This document shows, in pieces, positions 1-9,466 of a DNA stretch of 64,000 nucleotides. The DNA comes from Alligator mississippiensis (lineage: Eukaryota; Chordata; Crocodylia; Alligatoridae). The stretch covers positions 303,692,956 to 303,756,955 of the forward strand of contig NC_081824.1 of NCBI RefSeq assembly GCF_030867095.1, given 5' to 3'. Under the pieces are notes generated by a model. It saw only the letters and a program-made list of their open reading frames with translations, was not told the DNA's origin and did no database searches. Position 1 is the first letter of the stretch. Every line of letters starts with the position of its first letter. The position numbers and the translations under genes are program-made.

Positions 1-1030
1 ATTTCTGGTTATTGTTATCTTGTGCTCCAATACTTATAGGTCAAATTTTACTCTTAAGCTCCATTCATACTAGAAAATTGACAGTTTATTTCACAGTGGT
101 TGTTAGCAATGGCCCCTTTTCACTGATGTTGAAAATTAGCTAAGTACTAGTGTAAAATGGACAGAATAGTTTTTATTTCTATTGTAGAAAATATTATTGA
201 AACCTTATGGAAGACAGCATCCATCATATCCTTGTTTTTATCATCCGGCTTTGTCCAGTTCACACTCACAACTAAGTAATTTTCAATATCAGTAGAATCA
301 TTGGCACAATTATGTATTTTTCTAATACAGATGGATTCTTGGCTACATAGATGCAGTGTCATTGAACTGAGTGGGACTGCACTAGACCAAACAAATTGTC
401 CCTTTCCTTTTGAAAGGTCCTAACTGACTATATCAGTCCAGTTCTACCTATGGTTTGAATTGGAGCTATGAACTGATTGATGGTTTGTTGCTGCTTTTTA
501 AAAATTTACCTCAGCAAAAAAAATCTCCCTCTTTCTTGTCACTCTTCCAAGGCACACGTATCATTTTTTCTTTCCCCTCTGCCCAGCAGTCTAGCTCTTT
601 GCACATACAAAGACATTTCAGAGTCTTTACCAAAGGTTTATTAATGAGCTATGTAAATGGTGCAAAAACAAATGCTCACAAGCATTAATTTAATTGAAAA
701 TAACGACTTTGTTTTGATTTTAACAGAACTTTTGGTTCATTATTTGTAAACACTTATAAAAGAAAGATTTTTCGTTGCAAAAAAATGTTTGCAGATACCA
801 ATTGTAAGGTCATCTTGAAATTTCTGAAAAAGGAGAACCAATCTGAGCCAAAACATTTCTTACATAATAGGGCAGTATGTCTGGCAGGTCCATGTATCCT
901 TTAGGATGGGCCTTGTCACACCTAGGCTACACTTTAGTATAAATACCTCACTCACCACCTCTCCCCTGCTGGCCTGGATTGAGCCCACTGTCCTCCCTTC
1001 ATCCTCCCCAGCACCCAGATCCTTGCTCAG
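1..1030. other. AT-rich intergenic DNA
   Basis: I see no gene, terminal repeat or recognisable transposon here. The short open frames lack codon-like composition and known motifs. The sequence becomes pyrimidine- and GC-rich after about 960 as it enters the next fold-back. Confidence 0.6.
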
Positions 1031-1318
1031 TACCCCCCATCCTCCTCCGTACCCTGCTTACTTGTGGCTGCTCTCACTGTCTGTCCGAGGGGAACAGGCA
1101 GGGAAGAGTTAACCTGCCTACCCAGCCACTATTGTCACTGGTGCTGCTGCTCCTGCTGCTGGTGCTGCTGCCCTCTGGTCCAGACTCAGCACAGAGAAAA
1201 GCAGCAGCCTGCCAGTTGTGGTGGCGAGGACTGGACAGACAAGTTAACCCTTCCCTGCCTGTTTTCTCGGGAGAGAGTGTGGGCAGCCACAAGTAAGCAG
1301 AAGAGGGGGGCAGGGAGG
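1031..1318. repeat. GC-rich fold-back (inverted repeat)
   Basis: The left arm (about 1035-1113) and right arm (about 1234-1315) are near reverse complements. The left arm carries CTTGTGGCTGCTCTCACTGT and AACAGGCAGGGAAG; the right carries their complements CTTCCCTGCCTGTT and GGCAGCCACAAG. The loop holds a CTG-rich run (TGCTGCTGCTCCTGCTGCTG) near 1140-1175. It looks like the core of a non-autonomous DNA element. I could not define terminal repeats or a target duplication. Confidence 0.6.
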
Positions 1319-1394
1319 CAGGGGGACACCCTGAGGGGCAGGAGGAAAGCCTGGAGTGGAAGCGAGGGGCGTTCTTACCTTTCAGTCCTCCAGT

Positions 1395-1500
1395 CCCTTG
1401 CTGGCCTGAAGTGTGACTGTTTGGAACTCAAGCTAGTGCTAGCACCAATCAACATTTGTGCAGTTCATAGCGTAAGGTATAACAAGGCCCTTATTTTTCT
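1395..1500 (+). repeat. dispersed repeat, copy 1
   Basis: About 100 bp here closely match 41285-41395. Shared words include CAAGCTAG, CTAGCAC, ATCAACATTTGTG and AACAAGGCCCTTA. Both copies sit beside GC-rich fold-back-like DNA, so this is probably the flank of one interspersed element family. The class is not identified. Confidence 0.6.
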
Positions 1501-1514
1501 CTTCTTTTTACCTT

Positions 1515-1940
1515 TTGGCCAGTTCCAGATGTGCAGGCATGTGTGGCTTGTGGCACTGCAAAATGCTTTGCAGCACCACAGATCACATGCCCGGCACATT
1601 AAAATGTGCCCCACACTTGCATGAGGGTAAAATTTGCTACCGGGAAATCCTGGTAGGGAAAAAACCACAGGGGCATGCACTGGCAGACACAGAGGATCCT
1701 CCTTGGAGATCTCTGACTGCCAGGTAGAATGTCTCCCCTCCTCTAGTTCCACCCCAGCTCCTTCAGCAAACCAGGAGCCTGGAGAAGCAGGGAAATGGCA
1801 GTTTCCTCAAAGCAGGGCATCTTGCCCAGCACCAAAGTGCACATACAAGAACATGCAAGCAGCAAAAACCAGCAGCACAAATTTGTGCCACTACTTTTTT
1901 GCCACTGCAAACACATGCCTCTGCATGTGGGCACATGCCC
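1515..1940. mobile_element. MITE-like element with degenerate terminal inverted repeats
   Basis: The left end (GGCATGTGTGGCTTGTGGCA near 1533) and the reverse complement of the right end (GGCATGTGTTTGCAGTGGCA near 1900) match well. The interior has no transposase. Part of the right half (AAAGTGCACAT... GCACAAATTTGTGCC) recurs at 15021-15075, which ties it to the element there. The TGTG/CACATG-rich ends resemble the Harbinger-type MITEs elsewhere in the window, but assignment to that superfamily is inference. Confidence 0.5.
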
Positions 1941-2534
1941 TTCTTGTTTAACTCTGGGATTTTTTCTGGCTTGTTTGAAAGTTTCAATCACATTCTGCAT
2001 TTTAAGTAAAATGAAGGAAATCTTCAACAGGAGCCTATTAAAATGGCAGCAGGAGCAGACTAGCTGGAAGAAAGAAGGAAAGTTTTCCCCCAGTCCCATG
2101 CTCAGAGAAGTTTTGACACTGTATGCCACCAAAGGCCGGGGTTGGCTGAGAGAGGGCCTGCCACCACAGGCCAATGAGAGCCGGGGCATTGATTTCCCCT
2201 CTTATATAAAATTCACCATCCTGTCCCTGACTGGCAATCTAATTTGAAGGACAGCAAACATAAAACCATGACTGTTCCAACCCCTCTATGTTTTCTGTAG
2301 CTTGCATTAGAGTACTATAAATACCCTTAGGCTTATAGCATACTTAAGAAAAACATACAGGCTGTATAGAAATTTTTTGCACTTGCTTTAATAAAAATAT
2401 GACATGCAGGGCCACTGGTTAGAGACTAAACTTTAAAGATTTCCTAGCTTTAGTCATATCATATGGGTCAGGGGAAAAATACTTCTATCCTGTCTCGTGT
2501 ATTCATGGACTGCAGTCGTTACTGTTACAGGCAG

Positions 2535-3050
2535 CATGGTTGCATCCAGACAAGTGTGGCCGTGCAGTATGTGGTGCTGCAGACATGTCTGGGGCACCAC
2601 ATAATGTACATTCAGTTGTTCTCCACACTGCAAGGGAGGAGCGCAGAGGAGTTTTTTGAGCCTTGGATATCCAGGATTTCAAAAAAACCCACAGAGAAAA
2701 AAAGCAAAGTAGTGCATGCATGGGGAGTGCGCATCACTCAAAAGCAGCACCAGGCCACCTGGAGCAGCGCTCCAGCTACTAGCCAGGCTCTGTGCAGCAG
2801 AATTGCTACTGCTGCAGCCACAGGAGGCCTCCGGGGCCCCAAGTAAGGCTTCTGGGGCCAGCGCAGTGCAGGTCCCAACCTCCCTACAGCCCTTGAGGTA
2901 ACTTGCCATGCACCATAGCGCACGTGACATGGGCATTCCCCAGGAACAAGTAACGGTGGCACGTGGTGCACCTCTGCTAGTCGTCCCCAAGGAACCAAAC
3001 GTCCATACCACACGTGGATGCGGCCTATGATAGTATATTTCTCTACTCCA
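2535..3050. mobile_element. non-autonomous DNA transposon, copy 1 of a repeat family
   Basis: The left end GCATCCAGACAAGTGTGG (about 2541) is mirrored by the right end CCACACGTGGATGC (about 3012-3027). The region 2660-3030 aligns end to end with 15105-15470. Shared landmarks are GGATATCCAGG, GCAGCAC/CAGCAGCG, AAGTAAGGCTTCTGG/AGGTAAGGCTGCTGG and GGTAACTTGCCA. There is no coding potential beyond chance frames. The LTR element at 3105 inserted about 55 bp further right. Confidence 0.6.
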
Positions 3051-3104
3051 CTCATATTTGATATGAGGCTGGCTGTTCAATATCACTCTGTGAAAAGTAC
3101 TGTT

Positions 3105-3803
3105 TGTCATGACCCAAGGGTATGATTCTGTGTGTGCTTCGGCACTGCCGAATTATTTCCCACCACAAGGAGCTTTCTTTGCACGGTGCAATTCTCAGTT
3201 GCAAAGAGAAAACCCCGGTGCAAAGGAGTTCCTGCCATTCGCATGCAAATTTGTTCCCCACTATTGGCTGTTTCTAAATTATTCCCACGTGGCAGCTAGC
3301 AATTGGCTTGCTAGCCGTATAAGAGGCTTGAGCAGTTTCTGCCCAAGTTGGAGAACTCCACAACCATCTAGAGGAGGAGAAGGAGGACTTCACATCTTGT
3401 GAAGAACTCTAAGCGCTGCAGAGCCTAACAAACCCAGCGTGTGCCTTAAGAAGGATATAGGGACCTGATCAACCTCTAGGCTCTCCCCGTCGCCGCCTAA
3501 TCCCTCGACGTGCCCTTCCCTGCGCGCTTTCGGTATCCAGAGCTCTTTCTGTGTTATTTCAAGAGGCTCAAGTTTTCTACGGGTCTTGTTCGAGCGAGTT
3601 TTATAACTGCAACTTAAGCAAAGCTTTTTCCCCGCTTGCACCGCGACCATCTACGGTGTAAGTAAAATAATCTTTAATCAACCACTACGCGTCCGTGCCT
3701 AATTCTAGTCCGCCGTCCTGCATTCCCCGACCCACGTGCCAGGGCTGCTGGCCACAGCCCACCACGCGCCCCCGAAAGCCTCGGACCACTCCCGGCCCAC
3801 ACA
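3105..3803 (+). repeat. 5' LTR (699 bp)
   Basis: The LTR begins TGTCATGACC and ends CCCACACA. Candidate U3 signals are an octamer ATGCAAAT (3243-3250), ATTGG (inverted CCAAT, about 3264), CACGTG (about 3286) and the TATA-like GTATAAGA (3318-3325). The second LTR has AATAAA at 6557; here the same site reads AGTAAA, so this copy's poly(A) signal is mutated. Confidence 0.92.
3318..3325 (+). promoter_or_regulatory. TATA-like box of the 5' LTR
   Basis: GTATAAGA lies about 215 bp into the LTR. It is conserved as ATATAAGA at 6213-6220 in the 3' LTR. It sits downstream of an octamer, an inverted CCAAT and a CACGTG E-box, the usual order for an LTR U3 promoter. Confidence 0.55.
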
Positions 3804-3821
3804 TGGCGACGAGGATGGGAT
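3804..3821 (+). promoter_or_regulatory. primer binding site for tRNA-Ser(GCT)
   Basis: TGGCGACGAGGATGGGAT starts directly after the LTR. From my knowledge of vertebrate tRNA-Ser(GCT), whose acceptor end reads CCCATCCTCGTCG plus CCA, all 18 bases are complementary. The next base mismatches. Serine priming is uncommon among vertebrate retroviruses and is the defining feature of HERV-S-type elements. Confidence 0.85.
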
Positions 3822-5563
3822 CCGGGGAAAGCACAATAGAGCTAGAATTAGTTAAGAACTGCCCTTGGCGCAGTGGAAAACGCCAAGTAGAAAACTTCAT
3901 GGAACTGGAGGCGCATATCGCTTACCACCAGGCGGGCAGAACGGGTGAAAAGTTTATCAGCAAACGCCTTTCACTGAAGGGAGAAGAGGGAGCTTCTGAA
4001 GAGGGAGCCCCAAGAGAGAGGGAAGTGTATCTTCACCCCGCAGCATTCGGGTGTATAATGAATAATGAACGGGTCCTGTTTAGGCCCCTCGACACTGTGT
4101 CCCTCGCCAGAGTCAACCCGGCAGGCGCAGTAAACCCGACCCTCACCCAGGAGTGTGCCCGTTGCCTAAGATGTGCTCGGGAGAGTGAAGAACCGGTGCC
4201 AATCGACCGGTTCACCCCCTTTATGGTAGTGTCTAGATTGAGGGGTCGCAAGCTTCCATCCGAGCTCCGCAAAGATCTGGAGACGGAGGAACGCGCCGCA
4301 GATGAGAGGATAACCCCAAGATACGACAAGGGGGGAGTGTTAACTGCAACTTTTCGTACTGTAACTGATTTAATACAAAAGAGTTTAAGTTTGAAAGCCC
4401 AGCTGCGTATGGCCGTTCAAGCGGTCAAAGAAGCGGCTGCGAAAGAAAATCTTGAGACGCCACGTCAAGATGGCGCTGAGCAAGAGGGAGACCGCGTGGA
4501 AGAACCAGAAGAAAAGTGTGGAGCTTCGGAGGAACCCGCGAGAGTTCGGCCGTCGACCCCGCCCACCGACGCAGCGTCGCTTCCGGCGACCACGCCTTCT
4601 TGCCGACGAAAGGGAGAATCGAGCGGAGTGCATCCGCCCCTCCTGCCTAAAGCAATAACAGCAACATAGACTCCCAAAGTAACAGATCAGCCTGTAGCAA
4701 CAACCAGCCGAGTTGCTACTACCTATTACGCTCGCACCAAAACTAAACTGCAGAAGTTGTGCGGAAAATCAAGAATCCAACCTAAAAAAACTCTAGCTGT
4801 GTGGTTGGGATGTCTGGTCGTAGAACTTGGGTCCAACCTGCTGAACCAGGAAGAAGCAAGCTTCGTGGTCAGACAAGCTTCATGGAGTAGAGGACATGTC
4901 ACTGACATCGACATGGTGGCATTTAACGTTCACTGGCCTATTCCACTGCCAGCGCTTGTTGCAGGACTGATCGGTCAAAAGGCCCATGCATGGCATGACG
5001 GACGGCCAAAACATACCGGCACAGAGCAACTCATGCTAGCGATTATCATAGTCTCGTACTGTGCCTAAAACCCCAGAGCATGTGCACTAGGACTGACATC
5101 ACTCCAGCAGATAAGACCATGGCCTCACCGTCATCTACGAAATCCTGGAACCGTTCCAGTGACCATCCACAGCATAGATAGTTGTCTTGAGGTTTATGGA
5201 TGAAAGAACATTGCTATCCTCCGGATTCTGCTTAACCCAATGGTAAACCAACCCGTGAGTAACCTCCTTCGTCAGTTGTCATGACTGCGTATCCTGATGA
5301 AGCCAAGATTATCTAGTGATTGGGAACATCGACACCCGACCGAGGCTCAAGGCGCAAGACATTGTGAATCCGATCTTCCATCGTTGCCACAGAGAACACC
5401 AGAGGAGCGATACATGTTTGGATTTCTCCTACAGCGTTCTGGACTCAATAAGCGGAAACTTCGGATTTTAGGGGACGCAGGCCAATGGCAACTGGCCTAT
5501 GAGTTAGGTTTTCATTATCTAAAAGAGCTAGACGACGGCTCCTCGACAATTTCATCTAGTTGA
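3815..5563 (+). pseudogene. decayed gag-like ORF, 583 codons with four internal stops
   Basis: One reading frame stays open from ATG 3815 to TGA 5561-5563 apart from stops at 4667 (TAG), 5066 (TAA), 5201 (TGA) and 5282 (TGA), with no frameshift. A random frame of this length would hold about 27 stops, so this was once a single protein of about 580 residues. The start lies inside the primer site, in frame with another ATG at 3803. The first residues MGSGES fit the N-myristoylation pattern MGxxxS/T expected of a retroviral matrix protein. The first 284 codons are intact, with a CxxCxxC cluster near residue 120 and a charged, proline-rich tail. I see no CCHC zinc knuckle, protease or polymerase motif. 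Position and myristoylation suggest Gag, but I do not recognise the family by sequence. A captured or unrelated gene is possible. Confidence 0.6.
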
Positions 5564-5664
5564 GTGTACAAGAGACGGTTGTCCGGAATAACAAACACCT
5601 GTATTATATGTTTTAGAAATGATAGTGTGGTTCCATGTGAATTTTATAAATATTAATAAACTAA

Positions 5665-5973
5665 CTTTTAAGAAAATTCTTTTCACAAATCCGAAATTCA
5701 GAGTGCGTGGCAGAGAGAAGCCCCAAAAAGGATAACATCATCGGCAGAAGTGAGGGCTTGACGCGCGACTTCGCCATGACGCCCACTAAAGCCCTGATCG
5801 TGCAGTTTTTTGTTATAAATCTGGTTATGTGTATATATATTTGTGCCGGCTATTATTTGATTCGATCCCTGGAGGACAAACTTCTTATGTTAGCTGATTT
5901 TGTGTTTACCCGTTTAGTTCAACAACCTGTTATAAGAGCTACTGGCGACCCAAGTGACGAGCATATGGCATAA
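5665..5973 (+). CDS. small single-span membrane protein ORF next to the polypurine tract
   Basis: The frame is open from 5665; the first ATG is at 5776, giving 65 residues. Residues about 6-28 form one hydrophobic stretch (core LIVQFFVINLVMCIYICAGY), a convincing transmembrane helix. A tail of about 35 residues with leucines and charged residues follows (LEDKLLMLADFVF). It ends 27 bp before the 3' LTR. It could be the membrane anchor and cytoplasmic tail left from a deleted env, or a stand-alone accessory protein. Upstream codons from 5665 are open but have no ATG, which favours a remnant of a longer frame. I do not recognise a homologue. Confidence 0.5.
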   Translation, partial: LLRKFFSQIRNSECVAERSPKKDNIIGRSEGLTRDFAMTPTKALIVQFFVINLVMCIYICAGYYLIRSLEDKLLMLADFVFTRLVQQPVIRATGDPSDEHMA

Positions 5974-5989
5974 TTCAGCTGTGCCTTCA

Positions 5990-6000
5990 GCAAGGGGGGA
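5990..6000 (+). promoter_or_regulatory. polypurine tract of the LTR element
   Basis: GCAAGGGGGGA abuts the TG of the 3' LTR, the expected site of plus-strand priming. Confidence 0.85.
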
Positions 6001-6699
6001 TGTCATGACCCAAGGGTATGATTTTGTGTGTGCTTCAGCACTGCAGAATTATTTCCCGCCACGAGGAGCTTTCTTTGCAGGGTGCAATTCTCAGTTGCAA
6101 AGAGAAAACCCCGGTGCAAAGGAGTTCCTGCCATTCGCATGCAAATTTGTTCCCCACTATTGGCTGTTTCTAAATTATTCCCACGTGGCGGCTAGCGACT
6201 GGCTTGCTAGCCATATAAGAGGCTTGAGCAGTTTCCGCCCAAGTTGGAGGACTCCACAACCATCTAGAGGAGGAGAAGGAGGACTTCACATCTTGTAAAA
6301 AACCCTAAGCGCTGCGGAGCCTAACAAACCCAGCGTGTGCCTTAAGAAGGATATAGGGGCCTAATCAACCTCTAGCCTCTCCCCGTCGCCGCCTAATCCC
6401 TCGATGTACCCTTCCCTGCGCGCTTTCGGTATCCAGAGCTCTTTCCGTGTTATTTCAAGAGGCTCGAGTTTTCTACGGGTCTTGTTCAAGTGAGTTTTAT
6501 AACTGCAACTTAAGCAAAGCTTTTTCCCCACTTGCACCGCGACCATCTACGGTGTAAATAAAATAATCTTTAAACAACCACTACGCATCCGTGCCTAATT
6601 CTAGTCCGCAGTCCTGCATTCCCCAACCCACGTGCCAGGGCTGCTAGCCACAGCCCACCACACGCCCCCGAAAGCCTCGGACCGCTCCCGGCCTGCACA
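6001..6699 (+). repeat. 3' LTR (699 bp)
   Basis: This LTR has the same length as the 5' LTR and differs at about 36 sites by eye, mostly transitions. It begins TGTCATGACC and ends GCCTGCACA. An AATAAA lies at 6557-6562, the likely poly(A) signal. The target duplication CTGTT follows at 6700-6704. Confidence 0.92.
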
Positions 6700-6704
6700 C
6701 TGTT

Positions 6705-8580
6705 CTGTTATATTTTTCCATATGTACACAGTGCTTAATAACCTTATGTCTGGAGCTAGAAGTTCCAGTGTACTCCATACCTTCTTTTTCTCCACCACTC
6801 AGCCAGTCTCAGCCTTAGCATTTAAGTGTTAACAAGAGCAACCAAGAAAGGTTGTATGGTGACAGCCCTCCAAGGTTCATATGAAAGAGAAATTCCATAA
6901 AAAAAACACACACCCAAAGAAATAGGTATGCTACCAGTCTAATATCATTGTTATCTAGGATGTATTCCCTTCAACTGAGTTGTATTCACTTTTAAACAGC
7001 CAGGCAATGATGATTTCAAGTGATGGTTGTATTTACTTGTAGCTTGCACTGATATAACTTAAAATAACGCAATAAGGGTCGTGTAGCAAGGTGTGAATAC
7101 TTTTGCAACCCTCTTTGTTCTAACTAGAAAGGGAATCTGTATTTATGGTAAAATAAAATCATGTTTAATAGAGGTGTTATAGCTAAGTTTCATGTCAGTC
7201 TCCTTGATAATGTAACAGCAGTTAGGTACATCTTGTATAAGCACTGGATCCCCACTGGAAGCTCTGAACATGTTTTCCAGCTTGAGCTTCCATAACTTTT
7301 ATTTAGCATTTGAGATCTGTTTTCTCTAATGCATATTTGGAATGGACTCATTCCAAAATACAACACTTTCTGAGGCTAAATTAAAACCAACTTTTTGCTA
7401 TAATGAATTATATAAAATGCAGTAGGAAAAGAAGAAATATGGTGAGGAGTGACATCCAGGCTAGTTCTTTAGACACCTCCAATTAGGAATTGAAATGCCT
7501 AAAAACTATGTATCTGGCTCCAGAAGGCCAATTTAGAGAAATAGGATTAGATGACTAGGCTTCCTAGGAGAGGACTTCTGAAGGAAAATATAGAGACCTC
7601 TGGCACTGAGTGGGCAGCTTCCTAGAGCTACCCAATAGAAAATACAAAGCATAGGGGTATGTTGAAATCCTACCTCTGGAGTTTAGGTGTATCCATCCAT
7701 TGAGGACTCAGGCCACTGAGGCATCCTCTAAGGGGAGTTGTGTAATGGTGGAGTTAAGACTCACCTTCTGCATCTTAGCCAGTGGTTAGAGCATTTGCAC
7801 AAAAAGAGTGAGTTATAGAAGAGCAAGCAGACAGATCATTGAAAAATCAGTACAGGATACCTCCCTCCCAACAGTGCCATAACCATGAGGCTACAAAATA
7901 AAGCTCCTTTTTGCTTGCTCTCCAGACCCCATTTCTCTTGTATTTTTGGCCCAATTTCAATAGGCGGGTTAAAGAGACTCTTATCCCAGCCTAGCCTGTA
8001 ACTGCCAGTTAGGGCACACTCCTAGGAATTAGGAGATGTATGTTTGAATATGCTCAGACCAGACAGAGGCATGCCTAAAACTCAGGTCCCCTATTTCCTG
8101 TGTGAGCACTCTAACCACTAGACTTTTGTGAAAAAGGTAGACCATTATATTTTTCAGTGAAAGTGACCCTGGCAACTGTATGTTGTACTGGACTCAGTGC
8201 TCTTGGTGTGAGTTAGGTGTTGTCTAAGATACCTAGTGGATTAGATCCCTCAGGGGATTTGGTAGTATTTAGGTATTGCTGGATCTCCATTCTGAATCAC
8301 ACTGGAAGTTAGGCAGGGGTTAGGTATGTAACTGCTTAGACTGGATTACTACCAAGCATGCATAGAAGCTAAGTTTAGGTGCCCAAGGATTTCTGAAGAC
8401 CAAAATGTAGGCACCTAATGAGTGGAATAGAATTTATGTGCATTGTAGACCAATCTGGATTTTCCCAAGTATCCAAAGTTCACCCTCCATTTGTCTCATC
8501 ACAAGGTTAGTGCTTTTTTTGCATGGTATGTAAAAGCACAATTTATATCATTTTTCACTTTTTTAAACTAAAGAAGAGAC
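6705..8580. other. intergenic DNA with tRNA-like motifs
   Basis: No gene is seen. TAGCCAGTGGTTAGAGCA at about 7778 resembles the A-box half of a tRNA. A convergent copy, GTCTAGTGGTTAGAGTGCTC on the minus strand, lies at about 8104-8123. Neither forms a tRNA cloverleaf, so they may be heads of old tRNA-derived SINEs. TTAGGTGCCTAA-like words recur at 8370-8420 and again near 26310-26450, suggesting one old dispersed repeat. Confidence 0.4.
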
Positions 8581-8581
8581 A

Positions 8582-9255
8582 GAGGGTACATCTACATGTG
8601 CAATTAATGCACCTAAATTTTCTGCGCAGAAAATTCAGGCTCATTAAAGTACTCCCAGGTGCATGTCTACACATGTCTCCATTGGAAGCAAATTAAGCCT
8701 GACAGAAGCAGCCCAGATTAGGGCTGCTCCTGCCCTGATTTGCCCCCTGTAGCAGCCAGGGGGAGCGCCAAGCTCCTCTACGTGCCAGCCCTTGGCTCAC
8801 AGGGGACATGGGGGCTTACCCTGAGCTCCAGAGGGTGGGAGCTGTTCCTGCCGCTGGGCAGCTGCTTCCCAGCCACATGGAGATCAGGACCCATCCTGAT
8901 CTCCATGTGGCTGGGAGGCAGTTGCCTGGCAGCCAAGACAGCTCTCCCATCTCCACATGGCTGGGAGCGCTCTACCCACATGGCTGAGAAGAAGCTGCTT
9001 GGCAGCCAGGACAGCTCCACCAGTTATGTGGAGATCAGGACAGGCCCCTGTGGACCCCTGCTGCCTAGGCTGACTGGGAGCATTTCATACAGTGCATTAG
9101 TTAATGTACCATTTTTCTAGTACTTGTCAATTAATAATATACTGCTCAGTAATTGCTGCATGCCTGTAAATGGTGGTGCTTTACTACACATTAGATTAGT
9201 CTAATGTGCAGTAAGCATCTCGTGTAGATGCACGCAGAATAGCCTAATGTGCAGC
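8582..9255. mobile_element. Harbinger-like MITE with internal hairpin
   Basis: The left end GGGTACATCTACATGTGCAA (about 8586) and the right end (reverse complement GCGTGCATCTACACGAGATG, about 9230) are degenerate inverted repeats. Each is followed by TAATGCAC/TACTGCAC-type words, as in other MITEs of this window. The GC-rich centre contains the hairpin at 8858-8925 and more partial copies of CCACATGGCTGGGAG. No transposase is present. Confidence 0.5.
8858..8925. repeat. 32-bp-arm hairpin
   Basis: The left arm 8858-8889 and right arm 8894-8925 are reverse complements at 30 of 32 positions, with the 4-base loop CCCA. The stem includes CCAGCCACATGGAGATCAGG. It lies inside the MITE and is probably part of its fold-back core. 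Confidence 0.75.
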
Positions 9256-9466
9256 ATGGTATTCTGCCATGCCTATTACTGCATGCAACATAACCTAACA
9301 TACACAAAGGATGGCTCTGGAGATAGAAGTCCAAAAGAATAAAGAAGCAGAGGAATTTTTCTATATTCAAAGGCAGAAAAAGGGAATGATGCAATGCAAA
9401 TTATCTCTAGTTTTCTCAGGTGGCTTCACCTGTCTTCCAGATAAAATTGAAAGTGTTTGTTTTTGT

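Larger units (their letters stand above)
3105..6699 (+). mobile_element. complete LTR retroelement, serine-primed, lacking pol
   Basis: Two direct repeats of exactly 699 bp (3105-3803 and 6001-6699) start with TGTCATGACC and end with CACA. They are flanked by the 5-bp duplication CTGTT (3100-3104 and 6700-6704). An 18-nt primer site follows the left LTR and a purine tract precedes the right one. The 2.2-kb interior holds one long decayed frame and one short membrane-protein frame. No reverse transcriptase, RNase H, integrase or protease motif is visible, so the element must have been mobilised by another retrovirus or is internally deleted. By eye the LTRs differ at about three dozen of 699 positions with no indels, roughly 5%. 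Serine priming is known for HERV-S-like class III ERVs; assignment to that class is inference. Confidence 0.9.

Noticed and set aside
4667..4669. UAG readthrough between gag-like and downstream frame, as in gammaretroviruses
   Set aside because: The frame continues, but three more stops follow and no protease or pol lies beyond, so mutation is the simpler explanation.
5297..5563. separate 88-codon gene
   Set aside because: It is the last open segment of the single long frame that starts at 3815, not an independent ORF.
7778..7860. tRNA gene
   Set aside because: Only the D-arm-like part is present; no anticodon stem, T arm or acceptor stem can be paired.
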